A DNA stretch of 64,000 nt from contig VWZP01007308.1 of the NCBI GenBank assembly GCA_013396995.1, positions 188,814 to 252,813 of the forward strand, given 5' to 3'. Position 1 is the first letter of the stretch; each line of letters begins with the position of its first letter. This document shows positions 45,501 to 57,500 of this stretch, piece after piece. The position numbers and the translations under genes are program-made. The stretch is from Dicaeum eximium. Taxonomy: Eukaryota > Chordata > Aves > Passeriformes > Dicaeidae. The notes beneath the pieces were generated by a model that did no database searches, had not been told where the DNA came from, and saw nothing but the letters and a program-made list of their open reading frames with translations.

Positions 45501-48500
45501 GCTTCGTGCCCAGCCTGGCACAGGGTCAGTTCATGTTACTCTGGAAGGCAAGCCAGTCCCCATCACAGCACAGCAGGGACAGAAGGAAATATCTTCAAGT
45601 GAGTTTTTTCCTCCTGCTTATTTCTTTTTAGCTTTTCCCTGCCTTTGACTGAGAGAATGTGCTGTGCTGTTGTCACAAGAGGTATGAGGAGCAGAGCTGG
45701 GGACCATCCTGGGCATCTGCCACCTCTCCAGCGCCAGGTTGTGCCTCTCCCGTGTTTTTCTGGGCTCTGGGCACATCAGGCTCTGCTGCTCCACCCTGAC
45801 CCTCCAGAGACTTGAAACATGGAAGGAATCCTGGCAAACCTGGTTTGTGGTGAAATCTGCACCCAGGTCAGCCCTGTCTGGCTCTGCCATTGCCCTCCAG
45901 CCTCCCCTTGTGCCTTGCCAGGGATCCTGCCTCCAGCCCAGCTGGAGGGATGGGCAGCCCAGCTGCTGGGATGGGCAGCCAGTTTATTACTAAAGTTCTC
46001 CCTAAAGGCTGGTAGAAAATGGGATTTAAAGCATTCCTTAGCCCAGACAGGCTCCCTGCTTTGTATGTCCTGTAGGCACTGAGCTGCTGGGCTTTGTGTA
46101 GCAGTGAGTCTTGGAGGGACAGGGAACAGGAGCTGCTGTCTCTGGAGGTTGCTGCTGCCAGGATTCACAGCTCAGTGGAGAGGATTGTGGAAGAGAACTT
46201 AATTCTGGTGGGTTTGGACCTTGTCAGGATCATTTGTTATTGCAGAAGGAATCCACAGAGGCCCAAGAGGAGCAGGGTTGTTCCCTGGGCTGTTATACTC
46301 CAACATGACCTTTCTTTATGAGCATCCTCACATCATCAGGGAAAACCTGATTAAAGCTCCTGAGGAAACATGGCTGGGACGTGTTGGTTCTTTGTGACCT
46401 GCTCTGCCAGTCAGCCTGGAGAGCTCCTGGTGCAAGGAAGAGCAGGGTCCAGCTCAGGAGAAGCAGGAGCAGCAGGAGGGGGTGGTGGACTCTGGTGTGC
46501 CAGCAGCAGGCACAGATCCTGCTTCCAAACTCTGCCTTTTTTGAGGGGAAAAGCACTGGGTGAGGGGCTCCAATGGCTTCACAAGGAAAATGCTCCCCGA
46601 TGGCCCTGCTGGGGTTTATGGAAGAGAGGCTGGGAGCGCTTGGACACTGCCATGGGGAGCAGTGGATGTTTCTCTGTGTGCAGAGGTGAGGGAGGGGCTC
46701 CCAGCCAGGCCCATTCTGCACCTGATGCCAGGGCCCAGCATCCCTCCCCTTCTGGGAATGATGATTTGGAGGGGCAGCCCTGGGGCCAGGCTTCCCTCAC
46801 CTCGCCTGGGGGGAGCACAGAGAAGGTTTTGGGAACACACAGGGGCTCCTCACCTGAGAGGGCCAGAGCAACACTCCCAGTGGTGCTGGGCTCCAGCAGC
46901 CAATGTATCACAGTGTCCTGGTGTCCCTGTAGGGATTTTCCAGCCCATATCCTGCAAAATGCATTAAAACTGAAGCTGGCAATGGAGGCAGAGCTGCGAC
47001 CCCACAAAGGGCAGCTGGAATAGACACCCAGCAAAGGGCTCCAGACCACTTCTTCATGGGTTTCACATTGAGAGAGTGACTCAAGAGGCACCTGAGTCCC
47101 TCAGTGGGTCACAGCTTTTATCTGGACATTTGGGCTGCTGCCTGCTGCAGGAGAATTGTTTTCTCCCAGGGAAAAGGGTGTTTCCAGCCCTGAGCAGAGC
47201 CTGTTCCCATCGAGCAGCTCAGGCTGCTGAAACGAAGCAGAGCTTGTGCTGACACCGCTTCCAGTGGGATCTGCAGCCATGCCCAGGCTGCAGCCCTGAG
47301 CTCCTGGCACAGATCATGTCATTAGGAGCGTTAGGGGAGCAGCAGCCCCACGGCACTGCCAAGGGCAGAGCTGCTGCAAAGGGGCCAGCCAGCTCCTGGA
47401 GATGGGATGTCCTGCTCTGGAGAAGGGATGTCCTGCTCCAGGGCTGAGGTGACCCCATCCTGGGGCAGTTTCATGTCCTCCTGTGCAGCTGGTGTACGCC
47501 CAGAGCTGGCTTCCCTCGAGGCTGGGGACACACCAGGGCCAGGGTAAATCTTCAGACATGCCTTTTGGTTGGGTGCAGGGAAGGCTGGACCTGCAGGGAT
47601 CAGCCTGGTGGAGCAGCTGGAGTCTGACATCTCCTGGGATATCTGGAAGCAAGCTGAGGAGCTGTTCTGGGCTGCTCCATGATTTAGCAAGATGTGGATG
47701 GCAGAGTTGGTCATTGTGTTGTCCCCAGCACCATCTCCTTTCACAAAGCTGTGGAAGTGCAAGTTTCTTGGCTGGGTCTCTCCAGTGTCCCAGTGCTGGG
47801 CAGTTTGCCCTCAGCCCAAAAGAGCAGGATGAGCCCTTCCCCCTACCCCATGCCTTCTGCTTCCCATTGCTCTGGGATTTGGCTCCATCCCCTTGGAAAG
47901 GCACTGCCCCAGCTGGTGGTACTGGTGGAGGCTGGGACAGACAGCAGGACACCAGAGCCACCCAGGACTTGGGGCAAGAAGCTGGGAATGAGATGCAGGA
48001 AAGGAGCTTCTCTGTCAGCCTGGGAGCAAGTGCCCACAGGAATAAGATGGAAACCCATCCCTGATTCCCAGGATGGCTGCGTGGCTGCTGCAGGACCTGT
48101 GCACCCCTGGGAAGCTCCCACAGGCTGCATGTGCCAAGGCAGGTTGGGCAGCAGAGCCTGCACGTGGCCTCTGAATGAAACAATCCCTTTTCCAAAGGAG
48201 AAGCCCACAGGAGAATCCCTGCCAGGGCAGTGAGTCCCTGCAGGATCCCGTCGTGCCCGGCCCCGGCAGATGCCACATACATCACCCAGGTCACAGCCTG
48301 GCACTGAGGGGACAACAACAAACATTCATTCAGTGCTGTCTCTTAGCCAGTTCCTCTGCCAGTGGCTCCACTTGCAGAAATGCAGCTGCAGCTTCGCTCT
48401 GATCCTGGTTTTTCTTCTCTGCAGGTTCAGAAGATCGCAAGTTCTGCATCCTTTACCTGGCAGAGGTGAGTGGTTCTGTTTTCCACTTTAACTTTCCAGA

Positions 48501-51500
48501 GAGAGCTGGGCAGGTACTGACAGCTCTGATCCTTTCTTCTGGGGCAAGGAGCACTGAAAAAACTGATTTTAACTTCCCTTTAAATGAATTTGCCAGAAGC
48601 CTGGAAAAGAAATGTAATGGCTGTAGAATATATGAATAAGAAGCTGCTAAAAGGAGCTTGGGCAGCACTAGGACAGGTTTCTTTTCCCCTTCTCCCTGTG
48701 GATCTTCCTTGAGACATCTCACTTTTGTTTTCTCTTAGGATTCTTACCCCTGGGAGCAGATTTCTTTGTCAAATGTTTTGTCATTATTTTTAGGCACCTT
48801 GCTTGTCTTGTCTTTAAATATCCACGTTTGGAGCCCTCAAATAAAATAAGGAAGCCCAGTCTGAAAGACAGAATCAGCTCTAAACCCACACGTAGCTGAG
48901 TGCTCTGACCAGATTTGGGATCACCCAGACTTTGGCACAGTCCCTTTTGTCAAGTCAAGGACTGCAAAATTGGTTCACACTGGACCTCCCTAATCATTGA
49001 AGGCTGTGAGTTTTTTTGCTTTTCCAGTGACTTTACTGTGTTCCTGCTTTCAAGGCCTTGTATTTTCTGAGGTGGAAAGGTGGGTCTGGGAAAGCTCCCC
49101 AGGGCACAGAGGAGAAAGGCAAACATTGCTCAGCAGCACTGTGGAATAATGAACCATTGTGAAAGTTGGGTGCAAATGTTCAGCATGGAAGTTGTTCACC
49201 TTGAGTGGCTGGAGCTGGGCCAGGGCACGACTCACTGCAGAATCCTCCACTCCTCTCTTGTTCCTTCCCTCCTGTTCCTTCCTTGTGTCCTCTGCTCTTT
49301 CCCGGCATGGCTGGGCAGGAGCTGAGCCTCCCCTCAGGGTTTGCTCAGTCTGTGTCCCAGGGCAATGTCACCCTGGGCTGGGGACAGCTGATGCTGGGCT
49401 GTGACTCAGCCAGGCTGCACGGGGTCTTTGCATGAGGCTCTCCAGCATTTTCTCAGGCACTTGGAAAAATGCATTCAGAGCCTGATACTTGGTTTAGAAA
49501 CTTAGTGCCCCTAAGTAGAAGTGACCAAAAGAGAGCTGGCTGTGTTTCATGAGATCTTGAGAGGTGAAGAGGTGTCTTTGTTAGGCTGTAATGAAGTGCT
49601 GGGCTTTCTTCTGAGGGGTCTAATTGGCTGTGAGAGCTCTGGTGATGGAGATCCCTGGATCCACTGTGGCTGGAGTGGAGTAGTTGGATAGAAAATGTGG
49701 GACTTTTGCTTTCCTACCTCCTGTTCCCTCACAGACTTCAGTAGCTCTGGACTGGCCACGCTGTGGGGTTCTGCAAACCCTGGTTGTTCCTCCTGTCCTG
49801 CTGGGGTATTTTGGGGCAGGTCACAGGTGGAGTGGCACTTCCCAGCCCGTGGTGACCAGCAGCTCTGCCACATGCTGGACCCCAGGGGTGGGTGTTCACC
49901 CCCTGCACTGGCCAGCCCAGGTTTGAGCTGACATTGGGGCACCCTGGCTCAGGGACAGCACCTTGCCAAGCAGCACTGTGCCACCCCTTCCCTCCCAGCC
50001 CCACAGCTGCTGGTCTGTCCTGAGCCAGAGGGACCACCTGGCTCCCAGGTGAAGGGGACAGTAACCTTCCAGCTGTAGGTGCCATCGGGCTCTCCAGCAG
50101 TGAGAAATTCGGGTTTGAAAGGGGAACAGAGCGGGGGATGTGTCTGTGAGTCAGCAGTGAGCCAGGCCAGGATGGGGCTCTCCCAGCAGACTTCTCTCAG
50201 ACTTCTCTTCTGGGAAACAGTGACCTGCAGGTCACCTGGTCACCTCCCCAGGAGCCACATGGAGGGGGGTGACTGGGCTGCAGGGGCTGGGGATGCAGCA
50301 GGAGAGCAGGAACCTCCCAGATGTGCAGCACAGGGGTTGTGTGGCTCAGTGAATTGCCCTTGGCCCCAGGTGTAGAGATGGGCTCTTCTGAAAGAATGGG
50401 ATGCTCTGGGAGCCAGCCTGGAAGCATTCCAGCATCTGATTCCTGCAGGGAAGCCAAGAAGAGGATTTCCTTCAGGTTGTCTCTCTTTTCTTCTTTGTAT
50501 TCACGTTTTGGGAGCAAATCTTGCTTACATAGTTGTGGGGGTGTCACCAGGAGGCTGGGAGGGGATGGTCCCCTCAGAGGTGTCCCTGCAGGCTGGCTGC
50601 TCACAGAAACACTGCAGGTGGGCAGTGGGGAAAGTTTGGGTGCATCTCTGGCCTGCTGGGAGGGTGGTTTGTGTGATAAGGTGATTTTTGCAGTGGGCCT
50701 GCTCTCAGATGAAGGCTGGGAGTGGACCCAGGGAAGTGGCACATGCAGAACACACGGGGCTGGGGAGTCTCTGGGCCATCCCAGTACAGCTCTCCTCATC
50801 CCCTGGTAGATCTGGTGTCCAGTGGGTGCCACACTCTGGTTGTGGCGCCTTCTTTTGCCCTGGTGAAAAGCTCAGCCTCGTTCCTGACTGTGGGAACAGC
50901 CCCCTGCAAGGGTGGATTCCCCTGGAGAGGGGCTGGCTCTGCCCTGGGGACATGTTCAGGCTGCTGGGAATGGGGGTGGAGGGGGATCAGGACTGTCCTG
51001 TCCTGTCCTGTCCTGTCCACCCCATAACTGCTGGTGGCAGCTAGAAAGGATGAGGATGGATAAGGGCAGGATGTGTGAGCTCTCATGGCTTTTTGGCCCC
51101 ATGTCACCCTGAGGAGTCTCTCCCTGTCCTGACCTGCTCCATCCCTGGCCTGTCAGCAGCTCTGAGTGTGCCCAGAGCCCTCTCCTGGCTCAGCCCTCGC
51201 TGCTGGTGGCTCAGGAGGGTTTGTGGCCACTCTCGGCTGGGCTCCTGTCGCCGTGGGCTGGGCAGACACACCCCTTGTGCTGCTGTCATGGGGCTGGGAG
51301 GTCGGAGGAAGCTCTTGAGCTGCTGTTTCTTGCCTACAAATGGTCTGCAATGAGCACCAATGGGTTTTGTGCTGCTGAGAGCTGAGAGGAGCCCCCCGGG
51401 CCAGGCTGACACTGCCCTTGCTGCAGGAAGAGCTCTCTGCTGAAGCCTTGAGCTGCAGTCTCCTGCTATTGCTCATCCTGAGGGTTTCTGAGTCATGTTC

Positions 51501-54500
51501 TGACCCATAAGGTCACAAATTTGCATTTGGATCTGACACGTTACAAAACGAAAGTATGTTCTAATACCTGTGAGTTGTTTAATTTATTATAAACAAGAGA
51601 GAAAATTCCAACCTTCAGGAAGTGTCACAAAAAAGCTTCTGCTGGTCATCCTGTCTAATTGTGTGTAATAAATCACTGCACAGAGTTGAAACCCTGGGCA
51701 GTCTGGTTATTTGCAGGCAGAGCTAGCAGGAGCTGAGAGCCTGCTGTGGGTTCCAGCACGAAGGGTGTTTGTTTTGCAGGCTCTCCAAGGTGTGAAGTGC
51801 AGGGTTTGGAGATCCTGAGTGCAGATGGACCCGGTTCTGGAGGGGCACTTGGCATCCTGGAAAGGCTAAATGTAGAAGGGGATTGGAAAGAATGCGAAAG
51901 CAGAGGGAGGTTCTGCACTGAGCTGCCCCTTTGGGGGTTTTATTCCTTCTGGTGGCTGGGGGACAGCTGTGATAGTCCCAGCACAGACACGAGCCAGGAT
52001 TTTGGAAGTGAAGGTGTACCTTTTGATCTCAGGAATGCTGTGTGTACCTGGAATCACAGAATCCCAGAACAGCTGGGGTTGCCAAGGCAGGGTCACCTGG
52101 AGCAGGTGTCACAGGAATGTGTCCAGGTGGGTTTGGAATGTCTCCAGAGAGAGGGACTCCACACCTTCCCTGGGCAGCTGTCCCAGAGCTCTGCCACCCT
52201 CATGGAGAAATGTTCTTCCTCATGTTGGGTGGAACTCCTTGTGTTTTAGTTTATGGCCATTACAGCTCCTCTAATTTTTCTGTTTGCCAGCTGATGTTAA
52301 AAAGTCCTGCCAGTGCATTGAGACCTGGCTGGGCATCTTTCCTTTCAGGATTTTAAATCCAAAGAGTACAGTTTGAGGTAGAATAGCCCCTGCCTGTGAC
52401 AGCTTCTGGGTGATTTGAGCACTGCAGTAGGTGGAACTGGCACAGGTGCCCAGAGAAGCTGTGGCTGCCCCTGGATCCCTGGAAGTGTCCAGGTGCTGGA
52501 TGGGGCTTGGAGCAGCCTGGGACAGTGGGAGGTGTCTCTGCCCATGGCAGGGGTGGGATGGGATGAGCTTTAAGGTCCCTTCCAACCCAAACCAGTCTGG
52601 ATTCTGGGATTCAGTGTGGACCCACATTTGTACCCCCCACACGATTTGGGGTGTGGGAGTTTGTCTGCATTTTCCCCATCCCACCCCATTCCCTGCAGGA
52701 CACACACACCTTGTGGGATGTATAAAAGCTGTCAGAAGGAAACATTTGCTGCCTGGTGGGAATGGGCAGCCTCACAGGGAGCCCTGTGGAGCTGTAGTGT
52801 GTTCCAGGGCTGTATTCACACCCTTCCCCGCTCTGGAAATATCCTGCTGAGAGGAAACTGCAGGTCAGGGGTTTAATGCATTGTTACAAGTGTTTGATTC
52901 GAACCCAACATATTCAGGCCAAATCAACTTAAAACCAAACAGCTCAGTAAGTTTTTACTTTGTAAAGCACTGGCAAATTTGATAGTTTTTTTCCTCTGGA
53001 AGTTTTCATCTGCAGACACCAGAATTTGTCTTGGGAAACTTCCTCAACAGAAAATCCTTCCAGTAGCAACTCCTTGTGCTGCTGTGGTGAGCAGTCATCC
53101 AGAGCTGAGCAAATTGATGCTATGAATCTGTGCCTGAGCTGGCTTTGCCTCGGACATGCCCACCCTGACTGCACGGGAGAGCCTCTGGACAAGTGCCAGA
53201 GAAATGCCACTGTCCCCCACCGTGCCCCATCATAGCACCCCAGACTGGTTTGGGTTGGAAGGGACTTTAAAGATCATCTTGTCTCACCCCTGCCATGGCC
53301 AGGGATGCCACTCACTAGACCAGGGCCTTGGACACTTGCAGGGATGGGGCAGCCACAGCTGCTCTGGGCAGCCTGGCTCTGTGTGGACACATCCCCGCAC
53401 CAGAGGCTCCTGCTCCTGCTCCTGTTCCTGTTCCACCCTCAGCTGCTGCTAAGGGAATGCTTTGAACAAATGGTCACAGCAATGCTGTAGCCTGTGTAAT
53501 GGGCTTCACTCCATCCGTGTCCCAGCTTATTCCACAGGAGCATTCATTTCCCAAAGTATTCTCTGCTCCTGCTGGGAGTCAACACTGCTGTCAAATGTCG
53601 TTTGGGATGTGGCACTGTCCCAAAGGGAGGAGCCATGGAGAGTCCAGGTTCTGTCTCCAAACAGCAAATCTGAATGCTGGGGAAAGCAATTTACTGATGG
53701 CACAGAGGACAAGTCTCAGGGACACTCTGGGACATGGCAGATTTTATACACCTGGGTAATTTTGGAGTTGGCTGTTCTGGACATGTCATCAAGAGAGTTT
53801 CCAAGGAGCATTTTGGGCACTGTCTTGGCAGACCTAGAGGGCACTTGGGCAGATGGTTTGGTGATAGAGGAGAGGGCAAAAGGGCTGGGCAGGGGGTGAC
53901 ATCAAACCTACGTGACCAAGTGAACAGCTGAGGGGAATTTGTTTAGTGAGAAGGGAGTGGAGATGAGCCTTTGTCTGGGAAATGGGCTGTGTGCTCTGTA
54001 GGAATTGTATCTCAATTTCCTCTCATTCACAATAGGACAAGAGATGGTGCTTTGTGGCTGTAATTTGTCTGATGGGCTTGTCCTGCACAGGGGGAAGGAT
54101 CCTCTGGGCTGTGGGGGAGAAGGCACTGCAGGCAAGGCTGCAAGGGCTGGGATCAGTAGCAGGACTAGAGACAGTCTGGAAACTCCTTGCTCTCACCACT
54201 TTTGTGACATGAATATTCTGAGAGAACAGAATTGTGCACCTCTGCCTTCCTTGCTCTGTTCCCAGTCCTGTTCAGCGGAAGGGGGGACTCCCTTTGCTCC
54301 AGCCATTCTGCTGCTGCTGGCCAGGAGATGTTACCAGTTGAAAAATCCTTTCCTGCTCTCTGACATTTCCTTTGTTTCCTCCGTGGCTCATTTCTGGGAT
54401 GCTGGAGAGGTTCCCCAAGCCTTGAGTCACCCAGCTCACTGCGAGCTGGACACTAAGTCCCTCTGCCATGTCACACTCACAGCAGCAGCTTAACTCTTTC

Positions 54501-57500
54501 CTGGACTGAGCTTTCCATTTTCCTCCCTGCAAAGGCCATCAGGTCCCAGCCCCTGCGTTTCTCTGGGTGGTGCTGAGCAGTCCAAGCTGCAGGTACAGTG
54601 AGACAACGTTAGAGCAATGCCAGCCTTTGGAAAAGCCCCTCTGGAGGATGCTGTGACATGAACCCACGTGCACATTGCCCCAGATGTTGAGGCGTTCCAG
54701 AACTGCCCAACCCAGCGTCCCCATGCCAGCCCCAAATTCCAGCTGCAGTGGAAATGTCCCCCTGGTCCAAGCTGTCTCCTGGGATTTCCCTGGAGCTGAA
54801 ACACCCATGGCAGTGGCTCTGGAGTTGATGGCCAGGCTGCTGCTCTGTGCAGACAGACCCTGGGCATCACCTCCTCTGCTCAGGGGGTTTCTCTGGCTCA
54901 GATGTTGAGTGACACCAGCAGCAGAAGCCCCAGGCTGGCATGACCCAGAGCACAGGGCATCTCCTTCTGGGCACTGCCAGCTCCCAGTTCAGGGCTCTTC
55001 AGCAGAGCAGGGAGTGCTGGAGTCCCAGCTGGAGGAACAGATAAACAGGGACACGCTGTTCTCCTGCTTTTGTGCATCTTTACACAGCTCAGCCTCAACC
55101 TGAGTGTTGAGATAACAAAAAAACAGGGGGTTCTCTCCCCCCCCCCACTTTAATTTTGGGGTCACATTTCCCAGATGTTGGAAAAAAGAAGAGTTGATAT
55201 GGTGCAGTTGCAGTGCTGGAGAGATTTGAAAAAGGCCCAGGCAGCACAGGGTGATGATTTCAGAGGGCCCTGGGGCTGTCTGCACAGGCTGGAGCTCTCT
55301 GTCCATGGGGCTGTGCCAGGGAAGAGGATGGAAAAGCTCTGGAAAAGCTCTGGGGCTGCACTGGCACTGCGTGGATGAGCTTGGTGTTGCTGGGGCGACT
55401 CAGCTCTGAGCTGTTTCCTCTTCCCTGAGAGGGAAGGATGTCTGCAGAGCAGGAGGGTGCTGGCCCTGCTCTCTGTTTGCCACAGTGGTGTTTGCAGCGG
55501 GAGCTCTGTGCCTGGCTCCTCCCAGGGATTCCTGTGAAGGCTTAAAGACACTTAAAGACAACTGCCTGGCCTGGGAAAACAGCCCTGTGTCCTCACTGGC
55601 TGCTCCTCAGTGGGTGGAAAAGGTTCTTCAGGCTGATTTTCCTCCTGGAGGTTTAACAGAGAACCACAGAATAACAGAATGGTTTGGGTTGGAAGGAACC
55701 TTAAAGCTCATCTTGTTCCACCACTGCCATGGCCAGGATGCCACTCCCTAGATCAGGTTGTTCAGGGTCCTGTCCAACCTGGCCTTGAACACTTCCAGGG
55801 ATGTGGCATCCACACCCTCTGGGCATCCCCCAGGCTGTGCCATCACCAGTGCTCCCAAAAACAAGACTCAGAGCAGAGCCATGCAGAGATTGCTGTGTCC
55901 TGCCACTGTTATCTCCATGCACATCCTCTCCTGCAGCACCCCTGGCACCTTTTGGGCATCCCAGCTCTAGGAGGGCCCCTGCTGTTACTGCCAGGGTTTG
56001 TTTTATGGGCATAACCAGTGTGCCCAGCAGTCCAAAAACCACAGGAAGATCCATGGTCCCCCCTACTCCCCCCAGCATGGGAGCAAACAGGACTTTCTCA
56101 CCAGCCCTTGGTTGGTGGTGCATGAAGTCAGCAGGCAGCAGTTGCCCATGTTTTGTGCACAGGATATTCCCAGGGCTGGCTGTTTCTCCTTGGGAAGGTT
56201 TGCTCTGTGATTTGGAGCTATTGTAGTCTGGAGCAGTTTCCGAGGTACTTCCCCTCTGGGATCTCTGCTGGCTTTGGCCACGGCCCAACACCCTGAGCGT
56301 TGGAGACCAGGGGCTTGCAGGGCTGGGCTGGGAGCCCTGTCCCCAAACCAGCCTGCCATCACCCCTGTGCAGAGAGGAGCCCGGGGAAGGAGCTGAAGGG
56401 CACCTCTGCATCTGTGGGAGGAGATTGCCCAGAGCAGCTGCCCCTGGATCCCTGGCAGTGTCCAAGGCCAGGCTGGACAGGGCTTGGAGTGCCCTGGGAT
56501 AGTGGGAGGTGTCCCTGCCCATGGCAGGGGTGGGGTGGGATGGGCTTTAGGGTCTCTCCCACCTCAAACCAGCCTGTGATTCTGTGACATGACCCCTCCC
56601 TCCCACCCTGGGAATGTGTCCCTCACACAGGCTGGAGAAAAAGTGGTGAGAGAACAGCCCTGGGCTCTGCTGGGCACTGAGCTCAGGGCACCAGAGGTGT
56701 CAGACTCAGTCTGGCTCATTATTCCTGTGGTTTCTCAGCTTTGCAGTGTCACACAGAGCCCCAGGGTGTGCTGGACCCTGCACAGAGGGAGTGTCTGCAG
56801 TCAGGGGCTTGGTATGTACGGTCTGGGGGCTCCTCCTGTCATGCTGTCATTCTCTGGGGCCCCTCTCATGATTTAGGGGCTACAGAGTCCACAGCCCCTC
56901 CTTGTGTGGTGTCTGCTGGGGTAGGCAGGAGCTCTGCTTGGCCAGATGTCTCACCTGGCTGCCGTGGAGTTGGGTCTCAGCCTGGGGCAGGTGTTCCCAT
57001 GGAGCAGAAGGAACTTTCCTGCAGATAATCCTTGGCTGTAGCAGGGCCTGTCTGGGGCTGGTGTTGGCTAGCTTGGGTCATTCTCTTTCACAGCAATACC
57101 TGCTGTGTTTTCCTGCTCTCCCTTGGGCAGTGGGGGGGTCTCACATGGCTCACCAGTGGCTCCTGAGGCCAGCACACAGCACCTGCAATAACATGTTTGT
57201 CACCGGGGCAAGACAGGCAGAAAGCCACTGGCAGCCGCTTCAGTCACTGCCTTTATCTGGTGGCAAACGCCCCCTTCACGCCATCTGCATCCTCCTTTCC
57301 CAGCACTGTGAGATTAAACCCTGTTTTCTCTCTGTAAATATTGGCAGGCCCAGCAGCAGCCTCCCTGAAGGAAAACAATACCAGGGAGGCTGTCCCAGCT
57401 CATGGGGCAGCGTGTGCAGGCAGCTCCCTGGCCCCCCTCCCCTGCCTCCCCTGGGTGGGCAGCTTGGTGCCCAGCATGGCCCAGGCTCCAGGGACACGTG

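Noticed and set aside
47314..48321. 335-codon minus-strand open frame, the longest in the window
   Set aside because: It lies inside an RGS3 intron, overlaps other long frames on both strands, has no recognisable domain, and its composition (Pro, Gly, Ser, Cys rich) is that of translated GC-rich intron. No splice or promoter context supports it.
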